Assembly: GCA_947499175.1 (NCBI GenBank)
Contig: CANMNU010000027.1
Location: forward strand, 1 to 13,995
Direction of reading: 5' to 3'
DNA length: 13,995 nucleotides
Origin: Alphaproteobacteria bacterium
GTDB lineage: Bacteria; Pseudomonadota; Alphaproteobacteria; Paracaedibacterales; CAITNM01
A program made the position numbers and the translations under genes. The notes under the pieces are model-generated. The model saw only the letters and a program-made list of their open reading frames with translations, did not search any database and had not been told where the DNA came from. Shown piece after piece: positions 1-7,784 of the stretch (its first letter is position 1; each line of letters starts with the position of its first letter).

Positions 1-3000
1 GCAATTTATCACCAAATTACCTTAGCTGTTGATGATTATTTGCCAATGCAAAATGAAATTAAAAGAATCACTTCCACTCTATTGGGTCAAACAAATGAAT
101 ACTTACAGCAAGTTGGGTCTCTTTTAAAATGGCTAGAAAACAAACATTTTGCCTTTTTAGGTATACGTAATTTTACGGCAACAACTTCAAAGCACGTTGA
201 TTTCTCACACCAAGCCACCCAAAGATTAGGAACTTTTAAGCTAAACATAGCAAATGAATGTGAAGAATTCTTTCCACAAATTTTAAAAATGCAGGAAACA
301 CAAGAAAACCTATATAATAATCACCTTCTGCAAATAAGGAAAACAAATAAACGTTCTGATATTTATCGCGGTTCACGTTTAGATTCTATCAAAGTACTTG
401 ATATTGATAGTAATGGCGCAATTGTTGGTATTGTCCAAATTATTGGGCTATTCACATCTGATTTTTACAAAGCATCACTATTACATGTGCCAGGACTACA
501 AAGCAAAGTAATAAAAATTTATCAACATTTTGGATTTACTAAACATTCACATAATGGGCGAATTTTAAAAAATATTATTGATAGTATTCCGCTAGATGAA
601 TTTTATTACCTCCCTAAAGCTGATTTAATTGGACTAGTCGCGCGTATTTTGAATATGTACGATCGCACCGTAGTTTTTGCCAGAAATGACCATGTTGCCA
701 ATGCTGTTTCGGTGTTAGTTTACATACCAAAATACCGTTACAGTGAAAAATTACGCCAAGAACTTGGCAAATATTTAATAAATGAATTTGGTGGCACTCT
801 TACTTCAACCCATGGAAATGTTGGCGATGCTACGTTTGCTAGGCTTATTTACATTATCAACTGCGATAGTTTTACCCATACACCAACTGATATAGAACAA
901 TTGGAAGAAAAATTATGGATTGCCTCACAAACATGGCAAGAACGCTTTAACTATTGTTGCAAAAGAACAAACATATCCAATAATATTACTTTTTCAGATT
1001 TATATATTAACCTTACCAAGCCTGCGGTTGCAGCCTCTGACACAGCTATAATTTTAGATTGGTTAAAAACTGAAGAGAATGTTTATTTTGAAATTATCAA
1101 CAAAGAAAATAAAGTTATTGTAAGGATTTTTCAACGTAACGACCCATTAACTCTTGGCCAAATAATCCCAATTTTTAACAATTTTCAATTACACATTCAG
1201 TCCGAAATAACTTTTTTTGCCGACATTGATTCACAAAAAATCTGGATGCATTATTACGAAATTTCTGATTTAAATGATTTATTGTTTACAGAGCAAACTA
1301 TTGGTAAATTACTTGAAGGACTAAAGGCCGCTTGGAATAAAACAATCGAGGTTGATCCCTTTAATGCACTAACAATTGCATGCGATTTGAACTTTAATGA
1401 AATTATTATTTTCCGTGCTCTTGGACGTTTTTTAAAACAGCTAGACTTTAACTATTCCCAAAAAGCCTTGGCAGATTGCCTAGGGACTTACCCAACAATC
1501 ACCCAATCATTAATCGAATTTTTTAAAAATAAATTTGATTTACATAATCAGTCATATTCTGAATTGCCTTTAGAAAACTTTTATGAAAAAATCATTCAGT
1601 CTTTTTCCGTTATAAAACGCTTAGACCACGATCGCATAATGCGACGAATTTTAAATATTATGGTCGCAACATTACGAACTAACGCTTATCAAAGTGGCGT
1701 TCTTAAACCGTATCCATGTGTAAGCTTTAAGGTCAACTCAACTCAAATAATTGATATCCCTAAACCCTCCCCTTTATTTGAAATTTTTGTTTATTCACCA
1801 GATATGGAAGGTTGCCACTTAAGGGGTGGAACCATTGCCCGTGGAGGTATTCGCTGGTCCGATAGGCCAGAAGATTTCCGCTCAGAAACCCTAGGGTTAA
1901 TGAAAGCGCAAATGGTAAAAAATTCGGTAATAGTACCAGTTGGTTCTAAGGGTGGATTTTTTGTTAAAAACTACAATGCTTTACAAGAATCAGGTGCTGA
2001 TAACAATCAATTGAAAGAAATTGTTGTTAGCTCTTACCAAAGTTTTATTAGCCAACTTCTGAGCTTAACCGATAATTTAGTTGCCAAAGAAATTGTTTCA
2101 CCCGTTAACGTTTTAAAATATGATAGTGAAGATCCATATCTTGTTGTTGCAGCTGACAAAGGCACAGCTACTTTTTCAGACATCGCAAATGAAATTTCCC
2201 AAAGTGTTGATTTTTGGTTGGGTGATGCTTTTGCTTCAGGTGGTTCAAATGGTTATGACCATAAAAAACTAGCAATAACAGCACGTGGCGCATGGATTGC
2301 CGTACGCAGACATTTTTGGGAACTAGGCATTGATTGTCAAACCACCCCAATTAGCGTAATTGGTGTAGGTGACATGGCTGGCGATGTTTTTGGTAATGCT
2401 ATGCTGCAATCTGCTAAAATTAAATTACTTGCCGCATTTAACCACAAACATATTTTTTTAGACCCCACACCTGATGCCGAGCAAAGTTATAATGAACGCA
2501 ATAGGCTATTTGATTTGCCAACTTCAAACTGGAACGATTACAACCCAGCGGTAATTTCAAAAGGCGGTGGAGTTTTTGAACGCTCTGCCAAAATTATTGA
2601 AATTTCACCTGAAGTTGCCACCATGTTAAATATTAACAAACCACAACTTACCCCGGATGAATTAATTACCAAAATACTACTAGCCCAAGTTGATTTATTA
2701 TTTTTTGGCGGAATTGGAACATTTGTCAAAGCCCATCAAGAAAGTAACACACAAGTTGCAGATCGAGCTAATGATGCCATACGTGTCGAAGCTCGTATGG
2801 TTCGTGCTAAAATTATTGGTGAAGGAGCTAATCTCGGTTTAACACAACTTGGCCGTGTTGAATATGCTTTACGTGGCGGACGTATCAATATGGATGCTAT
2901 TGACAATTCTGCAGGCGTTGATTGCTCTGACCATGAGGTTAATCTTAAAATCATGTGCCAAGTTCTGCTTGAACAAAATTTAATTGATAATAATGGCAGA

Positions 3001-4053
3001 GATAAACTTCTTAGAAATTTAGCTGACGAAGTCAGTGAACTAGTGCTAGAAGACAACTGGTTACAAACCCTAATCCTTACCCTTATGCAGGAAGAATCTC
3101 GTCTTGATTTAAATTCTTATAGTGTATTAATTAAAAACTTAGAAAAACGTGACAATCTACCACTTCACCGCGAAGTGGAATACATTCCATCAGACGAAGA
3201 ATTACTACAACGCAAAAATCAAAATCAGGGTATAACAAGGCCAGAACTTGCTATATTACTTGCCTATGCAAAAATTCACTTATACCAAGATTTATTACAC
3301 GCACTAAAAAATACGGCTTGTTTTGGTGAAACTTATTATTTGCAATATTTTCCCAAAGCTTTTCAAAAAGAATACAAAAACTATTTAAGTTATCACCCAC
3401 TAAAAGTAGAAATTACAGCAACTGTACTTTCTAACTTAGTAATTAATATCATGGGCCCCTGTTTTGTGGGACAAATGTCAGAAGCATTTAGGGCTGACCC
3501 GCTTGATGTTGTGCGGGCCTTTGTTGAGGTTTTAGAAAAAACTGAAATCTACAATAAAATTCAAAGCTATGTTTGCTTAAAAAGTGACTTGCCAACAACT
3601 TTAAACGCCCTGCGTCGCCATGCAAGAAATCTTTCCCAGTGTGTAATGGTACGTTTATCTGCACCTGAGCGTCTTTTTGCTAGCAAAACAACAAAAGTTT
3701 CAAGCTATGTACCGTTTTCTGTAATATTTACGTATCAAGTAACCCGTAAAGACACTATTGATCTTAATTTTATTGAAGAAAATTACAAAAAACTTAGCCT
3801 TGATTATTTGTGGAATTGGGCCGAACTAATTTGTCCTACGGCTTCTTGGCAAACTGCATCATGGTTATTGCTGCAACATGATTTAATTAAAATTGTTACT
3901 CACCTTTGCCAGCAAGTTTGGGATGATGAAAGGCTAACCACTTACCATGAACTCTACGAACAACTTAAAAGTTATATAGCAATCTTGCCAGATTCAAGCC
4001 AAGATTTGCTGTTGTTAGATTACGTTGTCAGGCAGTTACGCACACTAGGGTGA
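1..4053 (+). CDS. gdhB: NAD-specific glutamate dehydrogenase, large (~180 kDa) type; 5' end outside window
   Basis: Catalyses NAD-dependent oxidative deamination of glutamate to 2-oxoglutarate and ammonia in the cytosol, feeding amino acids into the TCA cycle. The frame is open from base 1, with no stop before the first candidate start (a TTG at 40), so the true start lies off the left edge. The 1350 residues seen fit the C-terminal part of the roughly 1600-residue bacterial family. Counting from base 1, visible marks are an N-terminal FAFLGIR segment near residue 52, the catalytic stretch RGGTIARGGIRWSDRPEDFR from about 608, VGSKGGF with the likely catalytic Lys near 650, the nucleotide-binding GVGDMAGD near 788, FGGIGTFVKA near 904 and EGANLG near 941. 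The catalytic core appears intact. The gene ends in TGA, with a TAA three codons later in the same frame. No neighbour is clearly co-transcribed. The family assignment is secure; the symbol follows common alphaproteobacterial usage. Confidence 0.96.
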   Translation, partial: AIYHQITLAVDDYLPMQNEIKRITSTLLGQTNEYLQQVGSLLKWLENKHFAFLGIRNFTATTSKHVDFSHQATQRLGTFKLNIANECEEFFPQILKMQETQENLYNNHLLQIRKTNKRSDIYRGSRLDSIKVLDIDSNGAIVGIVQIIGLFTSDFYKASLLHVPGLQSKVIKIYQHFGFTKHSHNGRILKNIIDSIPLDEFYYLPKADLIGLVARILNMYDRTVVFARNDHVANAVSVLVYIPKYRYSEKLRQELGKYLINEFGGTLTSTHGNVGDATFARLIYIINCDSFTHTPTDIEQLEEKLWIASQTWQERFNYCCKRTNISNNITFSDLYINLTKPAVAASDTAIILDWLKTEENVYFEIINKENKVIVRIFQRNDPLTLGQIIPIFNNFQLHIQSEITFFADIDSQKIWMHYYEISDLNDLLFTEQTIGKLLEGLKAAWNKTIEVDPFNALTIACDLNFNEIIIFRALGRFLKQLDFNYSQKALADCLGTYPTITQSLIEFFKNKFDLHNQSYSELPLENFYEKIIQSFSVIKRLDHDRIMRRILNIMVATLRTNAYQSGVLKPYPCVSFKVNSTQIIDIPKPSPLFEIFVYSPDMEGCHLRGGTIARGGIRWSDRPEDFRSETLGLMKAQMVKNSVIVPVGSKGGFFVKNYNALQESGADNNQLKEIVVSSYQSFISQLLSLTDNLVAKEIVSPVNVLKYDSEDPYLVVAADKGTATFSDIANEISQSVDFWLGDAFASGGSNGYDHKKLAITARGAWIAVRRHFWELGIDCQTTPISVIGVGDMAGDVFGNAMLQSAKIKLLAAFNHKHIFLDPTPDAEQSYNERNRLFDLPTSNWNDYNPAVISKGGGVFERSAKIIEISPEVATMLNINKPQLTPDELITKILLAQVDLLFFGGIGTFVKAHQESNTQVADRANDAIRVEARMVRAKIIGEGANLGLTQLGRVEYALRGGRINMDAIDNSAGVDCSDHEVNLKIMCQVLLEQNLIDNNGRDKLLRNLADEVSELVLEDNWLQTLILTLMQEESRLDLNSYSVLIKNLEKRDNLPLHREVEYIPSDEELLQRKNQNQGITRPELAILLAYAKIHLYQDLLHALKNTACFGETYYLQYFPKAFQKEYKNYLSYHPLKVEITATVLSNLVINIMGPCFVGQMSEAFRADPLDVVRAFVEVLEKTEIYNKIQSYVCLKSDLPTTLNALRRHARNLSQCVMVRLSAPERLFASKTTKVSSYVPFSVIFTYQVTRKDTIDLNFIEENYKKLSLDYLWNWAELICPTASWQTASWLLLQHDLIKIVTHLCQQVWDDERLTTYHELYEQLKSYIAILPDSSQDLLLLDYVVRQLRTLG

Positions 4054-4109
4054 AAATTCTAAAAATATGCAAATTCAAAAATGCAGTAATTTTATATAAG
4101 CCACTATGT

Positions 4110-4130
4110 TGTTACATTTAATGCGTAACA
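4110..4130. repeat. Inverted repeat downstream of the glutamate dehydrogenase gene
   Basis: TGTTAC (4110-4115) pairs with GTAACA (4125-4130) across a 9-base loop, 57 bases after the glutamate dehydrogenase stop. No T-run follows, so it is not a canonical intrinsic terminator. It could protect the mRNA 3' end or be chance in AT-rich sequence. Confidence 0.25.
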
Positions 4131-4175
4131 CACCATAAATATATCTTTATATGTATATAAAATCGCAAAGACCAT

Positions 4176-4200
4176 AAAAAAGAGTAGACTTTTTTTATTT
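4176..4200 (+). terminator. Weak candidate terminator after the glutamate dehydrogenase gene
   Basis: AAAAAAG (4176-4182) and CTTTTTT (4189-4195) form a 7-bp stem with a 6-base loop and run into further T-rich sequence. The stem has only one G-C pair, so its strength is doubtful. Its position, between the glutamate dehydrogenase stop and the next start, fits a terminator. Confidence 0.3.
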
Positions 4201-4224
4201 TTAATTAGAGAATGCATTAGTATT

Positions 4225-4234
4225 TTCGTACGAA
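4225..4234. promoter_or_regulatory. Perfect 10-bp palindrome overlapping the RBS of the next gene
   Basis: TTCGTACGAA reads the same on both strands. Its right end shares bases with the Shine-Dalgarno-like AAGG (4233-4236), which lies 6 bases before the ATG at 4243. A protein or RNA structure on this site could affect initiation of the downstream gene. Chance occurrence is possible and no known regulator motif is recognised. Confidence 0.25.
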
Positions 4235-4242
4235 GGCGTACT

Positions 4243-4995
4243 ATGCCTAGGTTTATATTTTTTAAAATTTTATTTACATTAACCACTATTTTGCAGTCAT
4301 TAATTTTTTCAGGTGATGGAGATAAAGAAAGGGAAAAATTAGAGGGTGATACTTTGCGACAAAAAAGTTTACTACTGTTAGAACCACTTAAAATGCCAGC
4401 AGCAGCAAATGAACTAGAAATATTTACACGCACCCCACAAACATCACCTATATCTATACTAGTGTCCTACTCATGAGTATTACCAAAAAAGGAACATGAA
4501 GTATTAAGTTTTTTAGAAAGAATAAATACTAAAAATCCCGAAGCACTAATAGATCTTTTTAATTTTTACCAAAACGCAACTTCTATAAAAGATCACTACA
4601 TAACCGAAATAGATAAAGCAAGGCAAAGCATAGAAAATTGCGCTCGTGAAGCTCTGCGCCATGAGTTCTTGTGGGGGTCAATAGTTGTAAACTCACCATA
4701 CGAATGGCAATCAAAAGATGCATTAGTAGCAAAAAATAATAAATACTCATATTTGCCACTAGCATTTGAAGTTGCGAAACTTATAGAAAATAATGCAGTT
4801 GCTAAATTTTTACGTGCAGATGTAAATTTAGACGCATTCATACCTAAACTAAATGTTGCGATTAAAAATTGTGAAAAATCACTATCTGACATTGTTGAAT
4901 TGGAAAAAAGATTAGAGATAATAACTAATTACATACCAGCGCAACCAAAAAATTTTTCTCATAATCACCATGGCGTTAACGGCGACTACTTCTAA
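4243..4995 (+). pseudogene. Unrecognised, probably exported protein gene interrupted by one in-frame TGA
   Basis: One reading frame runs from the ATG at 4243 to a TAA at 4993-4995, with a single TGA at 4474-4476 (codon 78 of 250). An AAGG motif sits 6 bases before the ATG. The first 23 or so residues (MPRFIFFKILFTLTTIL...) are basic then hydrophobic, like a Sec signal peptide or signal anchor, followed by a charged stretch (GDGDKEREKLEG). Past the TGA the frame stays fully open for 172 codons, rich in Lys, Glu, Asn and Leu as in an alpha-helical domain, with SFLERIN near residue 89 and LIENNAVAKFLRAD near 180. No good restart codon lies just after the TGA; the first in-frame candidate is a TTG at 4669. 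A recent nonsense mutation in a 250-residue exported protein is the simplest reading. Natural readthrough or a sequencing error are alternatives. I do not recognise the family. Confidence 0.6.
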
Positions 4996-5010
4996 TTTCA
5001 AAGTATAAGT

Positions 5011-5033
5011 ACCATAAACATGATATTTATGGT
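5011..5033. terminator. Hairpin between convergent genes, possible shared terminator
   Basis: ACCATAAA (5011-5018) and TTTATGGT (5026-5033) form a perfect 8-bp stem with a 7-base loop. It lies between the stop of the broken exported-protein gene and the stop of accC, which converge here. Neither side has a long T-run, so termination strength is uncertain. Position and symmetry suggest a bidirectional terminator. Confidence 0.4.
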
Positions 5034-5037
5034 CTTC

Positions 5038-6384
5038 TTACCAATCTTGCTTAAGTCTTTTTTCCAGCCAGTGAATATCGTAATCACCTTTACGCATATC
5101 AGGGTCATCAACAAGGTGCTTATGCAATTCAATGGTGGTTTTAATACCGCCAATTACATATTCATCTAGACTACGCTTTACCCTTTGCATGGCTTCTTCA
5201 CGGGTTTTACCATGAACGATTAATTTAGCAACCATGCTATCATAATGGGGAGGAACCACATAACCATCATACAAGTGGCTATCTACGCGAATACCAAAAC
5301 CGCCTGGACTGTGGTAAGAAGTAACTTTACCAGGAGATGGCACAAATGTTTGCGAATCTTCAGCATTAATACGGCATTCAATTGCATGACCGGTAATTTT
5401 AATATCTTCCTGTTTAAAAGATAATGGAAACCCTGCTGCCACCATAATTTGTTCTTTTACTAAATCAATACCGGTTACCATTTCTGTCACAGGGTGTTCA
5501 ACTTGAATACGGGTATTCATTTCCATAAAGAAAAATTCACCTTCTTCAAAAAGAAATTCCAAGGTTCCAGCGCCACGGTAGCTCATTTTTTTAATGGCTT
5601 GGTTAACAATTTTGCCAAGTTTTTCACGTTGAGTAGTACTTAAAGCAGTAGATGGTGCCTCTTCCCAAAGCTTTTGGTGACGACGTTGAATTGAACAATC
5701 ACGCTCCCCAAGATTTGCAACATTTCCAAAAGTATCACCAACTACTTGTATTTCAATATGACGAGGACGCCGTAAATAGCGCTCCATATACACTTCAGCA
5801 TTACCAAAATTAGATTTGGCTTCAGTACCAGCCATACGAACAGCATCAATTATTTCAGCATCTGAAGTAGCAATTTTCATGCCCTTACCACCACCACCTG
5901 AAGTTGCCTTAATCAAAACTGGGTAACCAATTTTATTAGCCCATTCAACTGCATTATCAACAGTTACTGCACCATCAGTTCCTGGAACAACCGGAACACC
6001 AAGTTCAATCATGGTTCTTTTGGCAGTAATTTTATCACCCATTATGCTTATATGCTCAGGAGTTGGACCAATAAAATTTATGCCATGTTCTTCAACCATT
6101 TGTGCAAACGTTGCATTTTCTGATAAAAATCCAAAACCTGGGTGAATGGCATCAGCTCCAGTAATTTCGGCAGCACTAATTATAGCTGACATCTTAAGGT
6201 AGCTATCTTTTGAAGCGGCTGGGCCTATACAGACACTTTCGTCAGCCAATCGTACATGTTTACATGTTTCATCAGCCGTGGAGTGCACAGCCACAGTTTT
6301 AATACCCAATTCCTTGCATGCACGTAAAATGCGTAAAGCAATTTCGCCACGATTTGCGATAAGAACTTTGTCAAATAATTTCAT
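5038..6384 (-). CDS. accC: Acetyl-CoA carboxylase, biotin carboxylase subunit
   Basis: ATP-dependent carboxylation of the biotin carried by AccB, the first half-reaction of malonyl-CoA synthesis for fatty acids. The 448-residue protein matches the usual length (about 445-450) and needs no indels to keep Escherichia coli numbering through the active site. Visible motifs are the N-terminal fold IANRGEIALR (9-18), HPGFGFLSEN (81-90), the glycine-rich ATP-grasp loop SGGGGKGMK (162-170), ERDCSIQRRHQK (227-238), the catalytic stretch EMNTRIQVEH (288-297, with Glu288, Asn290 and Arg292) and ECRINAED (336-343). It lies two bases downstream of the accB stop, so it is almost certainly translated from the same mRNA, with its ribosome site inside the accB end. 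Nothing is missing. Identity is secure. Confidence 0.97.
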   Translation of the reverse strand: MKLFDKVLIANRGEIALRILRACKELGIKTVAVHSTADETCKHVRLADESVCIGPAASKDSYLKMSAIISAAEITGADAIHPGFGFLSENATFAQMVEEHGINFIGPTPEHISIMGDKITAKRTMIELGVPVVPGTDGAVTVDNAVEWANKIGYPVLIKATSGGGGKGMKIATSDAEIIDAVRMAGTEAKSNFGNAEVYMERYLRRPRHIEIQVVGDTFGNVANLGERDCSIQRRHQKLWEEAPSTALSTTQREKLGKIVNQAIKKMSYRGAGTLEFLFEEGEFFFMEMNTRIQVEHPVTEMVTGIDLVKEQIMVAAGFPLSFKQEDIKITGHAIECRINAEDSQTFVPSPGKVTSYHSPGGFGIRVDSHLYDGYVVPPHYDSMVAKLIVHGKTREEAMQRVKRSLDEYVIGGIKTTIELHKHLVDDPDMRKGDYDIHWLEKRLKQDW

Positions 6385-6386
6385 GG

Positions 6387-6845
6387 TTATTCTATAATCA
6401 ACAACGGGGTGTCAAATTCTATGGGTTCAGCATCGCGTACTAAAATTTGCTTAACAATACCTGACTTTGACGCTTTGATGGGATTCATAACCTTCATAGC
6501 CTCAATAATTAATAAATTTTGCCCTACACTAACGCTGTCACCAACTTTAATAAATGCTGAAGCACCAGGCTCTGGTGATAGGTATGCAGTCCCAACCATT
6601 GGTGATTTAATAACGCCAGGATGATTAGATGGATCAGTAACACTTACCACTTGCGATTGACTAGAATCACCTAATGCCATTAAGTTTTGTACATTTTGTG
6701 TGGCAAATCCAGAAAACATTATTTGGCGAGCAACACGAATTTTAACGCCATTAGCTTCATATTCAATTTCTGAAAGATCTGTTTGTTTTAAAATTTCTGC
6801 TAATTCCTTTATGGAATCTTTGTCTAGTTTTCCCGCTGTCATCAT
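6387..6845 (-). CDS. accB: Biotin carboxyl carrier protein of acetyl-CoA carboxylase
   Basis: Carries the biotin that shuttles carboxyl groups from AccC to the AccA/AccD transferase. It has 152 residues, normal for the family. The C-terminal biotinyl domain (about 77-152) contains IEAMKVMNPI with the biotinylated Lys118, and the SPEPGASAFIKVG segment (90-102) corresponds to the family's protruding thumb. The N-terminal 40 residues (KLDKDSIKELAEILKQTDL...) match the helical region usual in AccB, followed by a linker. Two ATG codons stand in tandem (6845 and 6842); neither has a clear Shine-Dalgarno sequence, so either may be the start. It is first in the accB-accC pair and is transcribed divergently from the HIT gene. 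accA and accD are not in the window. Confidence 0.95.
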   Translation of the reverse strand: MMTAGKLDKDSIKELAEILKQTDLSEIEYEANGVKIRVARQIMFSGFATQNVQNLMALGDSSQSQVVSVTDPSNHPGVIKSPMVGTAYLSPEPGASAFIKVGDSVSVGQNLLIIEAMKVMNPIKASKSGIVKQILVRDAEPIEFDTPLLIIE

Positions 6846-6864
6846 GCAATATTTTTACAAAATC

Positions 6865-6893
6865 TAGAATTAGATATAAAGTGGTTTTATAAT
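6865..6893 (+). promoter_or_regulatory. Candidate promoter for the HIT-atpC pair
   Basis: A perfect -10 box TATAAT lies at 6888-6893, about 70 bases before the HIT ATG. The hexamer 17 bases upstream (TAGAAT, 6865-6870) is a poor -35 match, so the call rests on the -10 box and its position. The -10 lies inside the spacer of the opposing accB promoter candidate. Confidence 0.38.
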
Positions 6894-6901
6894 GCCGGCA
6901 A
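6873..6901 (-). promoter_or_regulatory. Candidate promoter for accBC
   Basis: On the minus strand TTGCCG (6901-6896) and TATATC (6878-6873) are separated by exactly 17 bases. Each matches 4 of 6 bases of the sigma-70-type -35 and -10 consensus. The -10 lies 28 bases before the accB start. The site overlaps the candidate HIT promoter on the other strand, so the two could interfere. Confidence 0.38.
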
Positions 6902-6963
6902 GAACATTCTTAAGGAATGCTGAAATTAAAACATATTACAAATTGAACTAAGTGGGGTGTCTT

Positions 6964-7320
6964 ATGTACGATACTAACAATATTTTTGCTAGAATTTTAA
7001 GAGGTGAGATACCTTGCAAAAAAATTGCCAGGGGAGATTATTTCTTAAGTTTTAATGATATAAATCCCAAAGCAAATGTACACGCACAGGTAATCCCAAC
7101 GGGGCATTACCTTAATGCACACGACTTTGCACAAAACGCAAGTCCTGAAGAGCAAGTAGGTTTTTTGCAGGGAATTAATGAAACCATTAACATTTTAAAT
7201 CTTAAAGAAAATGGGTATCGTTTAATCATGAATACTGGAATTAATGGCCGTCAAGAAGTGCAGCATTTACATATGCATATTTTAGGTGGCAATGATATTG
7301 GCCCAATGATTGCCAAATGA
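6964..7320 (+). CDS. HIT-family (histidine triad) nucleotide-binding protein
   Basis: A small cytosolic protein of the HIT superfamily, whose bacterial HinT-type members hydrolyse nucleoside phosphoramidates and acyl-AMP. The 118-residue protein carries the triad HLHMH (101-105) followed by ILGGN, plus the family's N-terminal NIFARILRGEIPC (6-18) and VHAQVIP (39-45). The start is taken at the ATG at 6964, since homologues begin with a similar MYD-type sequence and a GGGG stretch (6954-6957) lies 6 bases upstream; a GTG at 6952 would add only four residues. Its TGA overlaps the start of the next gene as ATGA, so the two are translationally coupled. The family is certain; the cellular substrate cannot be read from sequence. 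Confidence 0.93.
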   Translation: MYDTNNIFARILRGEIPCKKIARGDYFLSFNDINPKANVHAQVIPTGHYLNAHDFAQNASPEEQVGFLQGINETINILNLKENGYRLIMNTGINGRQEVQHLHMHILGGNDIGPMIAK

Positions 7321-7556
7321 TGCAAGTTATTATTCGTTATATTGATAGAATTGTTTTTGATGATTATGCCAATGAAGTTATTTTGCCTGGACTACACGGG
7401 AAATTAGGTATTAAACCAAATCACGCAGCAATATCGGTCATTCTAACCACAGGGGAAATTCACATAAAATCTGAAAAGAAAAATAAAAAATTTGAAGCTA
7501 TAGAAGGAATAGCCCAAATCAGTAATAACATAGTGAATATACTGCTTACAGATTAG
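7317..7556 (+). CDS. atpC: F1 ATP synthase epsilon subunit, N-terminal domain only
   Basis: This 79-residue protein matches the N-terminal beta-sandwich of AtpC, which sits on the gamma-subunit stalk and couples F1 to the c-ring. Diagnostic is VILPGLHGKLGIKPNHAAI (21-39), the family's G-x-x-G-x-LGI-x-P-x-HA signature, followed by a TTGEIHIK strand and a terminal VNILLTD resembling the usual VTVLAD. Typical epsilon subunits have 110-140 residues; here the C-terminal helical pair, which in many bacteria inhibits ATP hydrolysis, is absent. The ATG at 7317 overlaps the HIT stop; a second Met follows at once. No other atp genes are nearby. It ends in TAG before a strong terminator. It is probably the functional epsilon subunit, but a diverged paralogue cannot be excluded. 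Confidence 0.82.
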   Translation: MMQVIIRYIDRIVFDDYANEVILPGLHGKLGIKPNHAAISVILTTGEIHIKSEKKNKKFEAIEGIAQISNNIVNILLTD

Positions 7557-7642
7557 TTTCAAACCACAATTCGGGATAGGATGATCATAGACAGCCCACT
7601 AGTATAGCTTTAAATTATGATAATCAAGAACTACGGCTAAAT

Positions 7643-7672
7643 AAAAAGAGAGCATTTGCGCTCCCTTTTTTT
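7643..7672 (+). terminator. Intrinsic terminator, probably bidirectional
   Basis: GAGC (7650-7653) pairs with GCTC (7660-7663) around a 6-base loop. After one A-C mismatch the stem extends with AAAAAG (7643-7648) against CTTTTT (7665-7670), and the T-run continues to 7672. The opposite strand also gives a hairpin followed by five T, so it can end both the HIT-atpC transcript and the converging peptidase transcript. Confidence 0.8.
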
Positions 7673-7696
7673 ATTAAAAAGTTATTATAATTTTTC

Positions 7697-7724
7697 TTGG
7701 GCGTGTTTTTATGACAAAGCCCAA
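7697..7724. repeat. Inverted repeat downstream of the peptidase gene
   Basis: TTGGGC (7697-7702) and GCCCAA (7719-7724) pair, with an inner TGT/ACA pairing (7704-7706 with 7714-7716). It lies 60 bases beyond the peptidase stop. No T-run follows on the minus strand, so it is not a standard terminator, but it could stabilise the mRNA 3' end. Confidence 0.35.
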
Positions 7725-7784
7725 ATAGTATTACTTACTTTCCAATCCCTCTTTAACTTTTTTATAATTTTCTTGTGTATTATC

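Noticed and set aside
2736..3056. 106-codon minus-strand ORF inside the glutamate dehydrogenase gene
   Set aside because: It is a shadow of a conserved coding region, Ser/Arg-rich, with no independent support. The same applies to other antisense ORFs within pheS, pheT and glutamate dehydrogenase.
4474..4476. UGA read as Trp (genetic code 4)
   Set aside because: The HIT gene ends in TGA overlapping the next start, where readthrough would give a non-conserved tail. Trp is TGG in all intact genes, and none of them contains an internal TGA. The other broken gene is interrupted by TAA, which code 4 would not explain.
4474..4540. Selenocysteine insertion at the in-frame UGA
   Set aside because: No SECIS-like hairpin is visible in the bases after the UGA, and the flanking residues (SYS, then VLPKKEH) resemble no known selenoprotein motif.
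4603..4892. Minus-strand ORFs overlapping the interrupted exported-protein gene
   Set aside because: They overlap the 4243-4995 frame, have no RBS support and look like antisense shadows.
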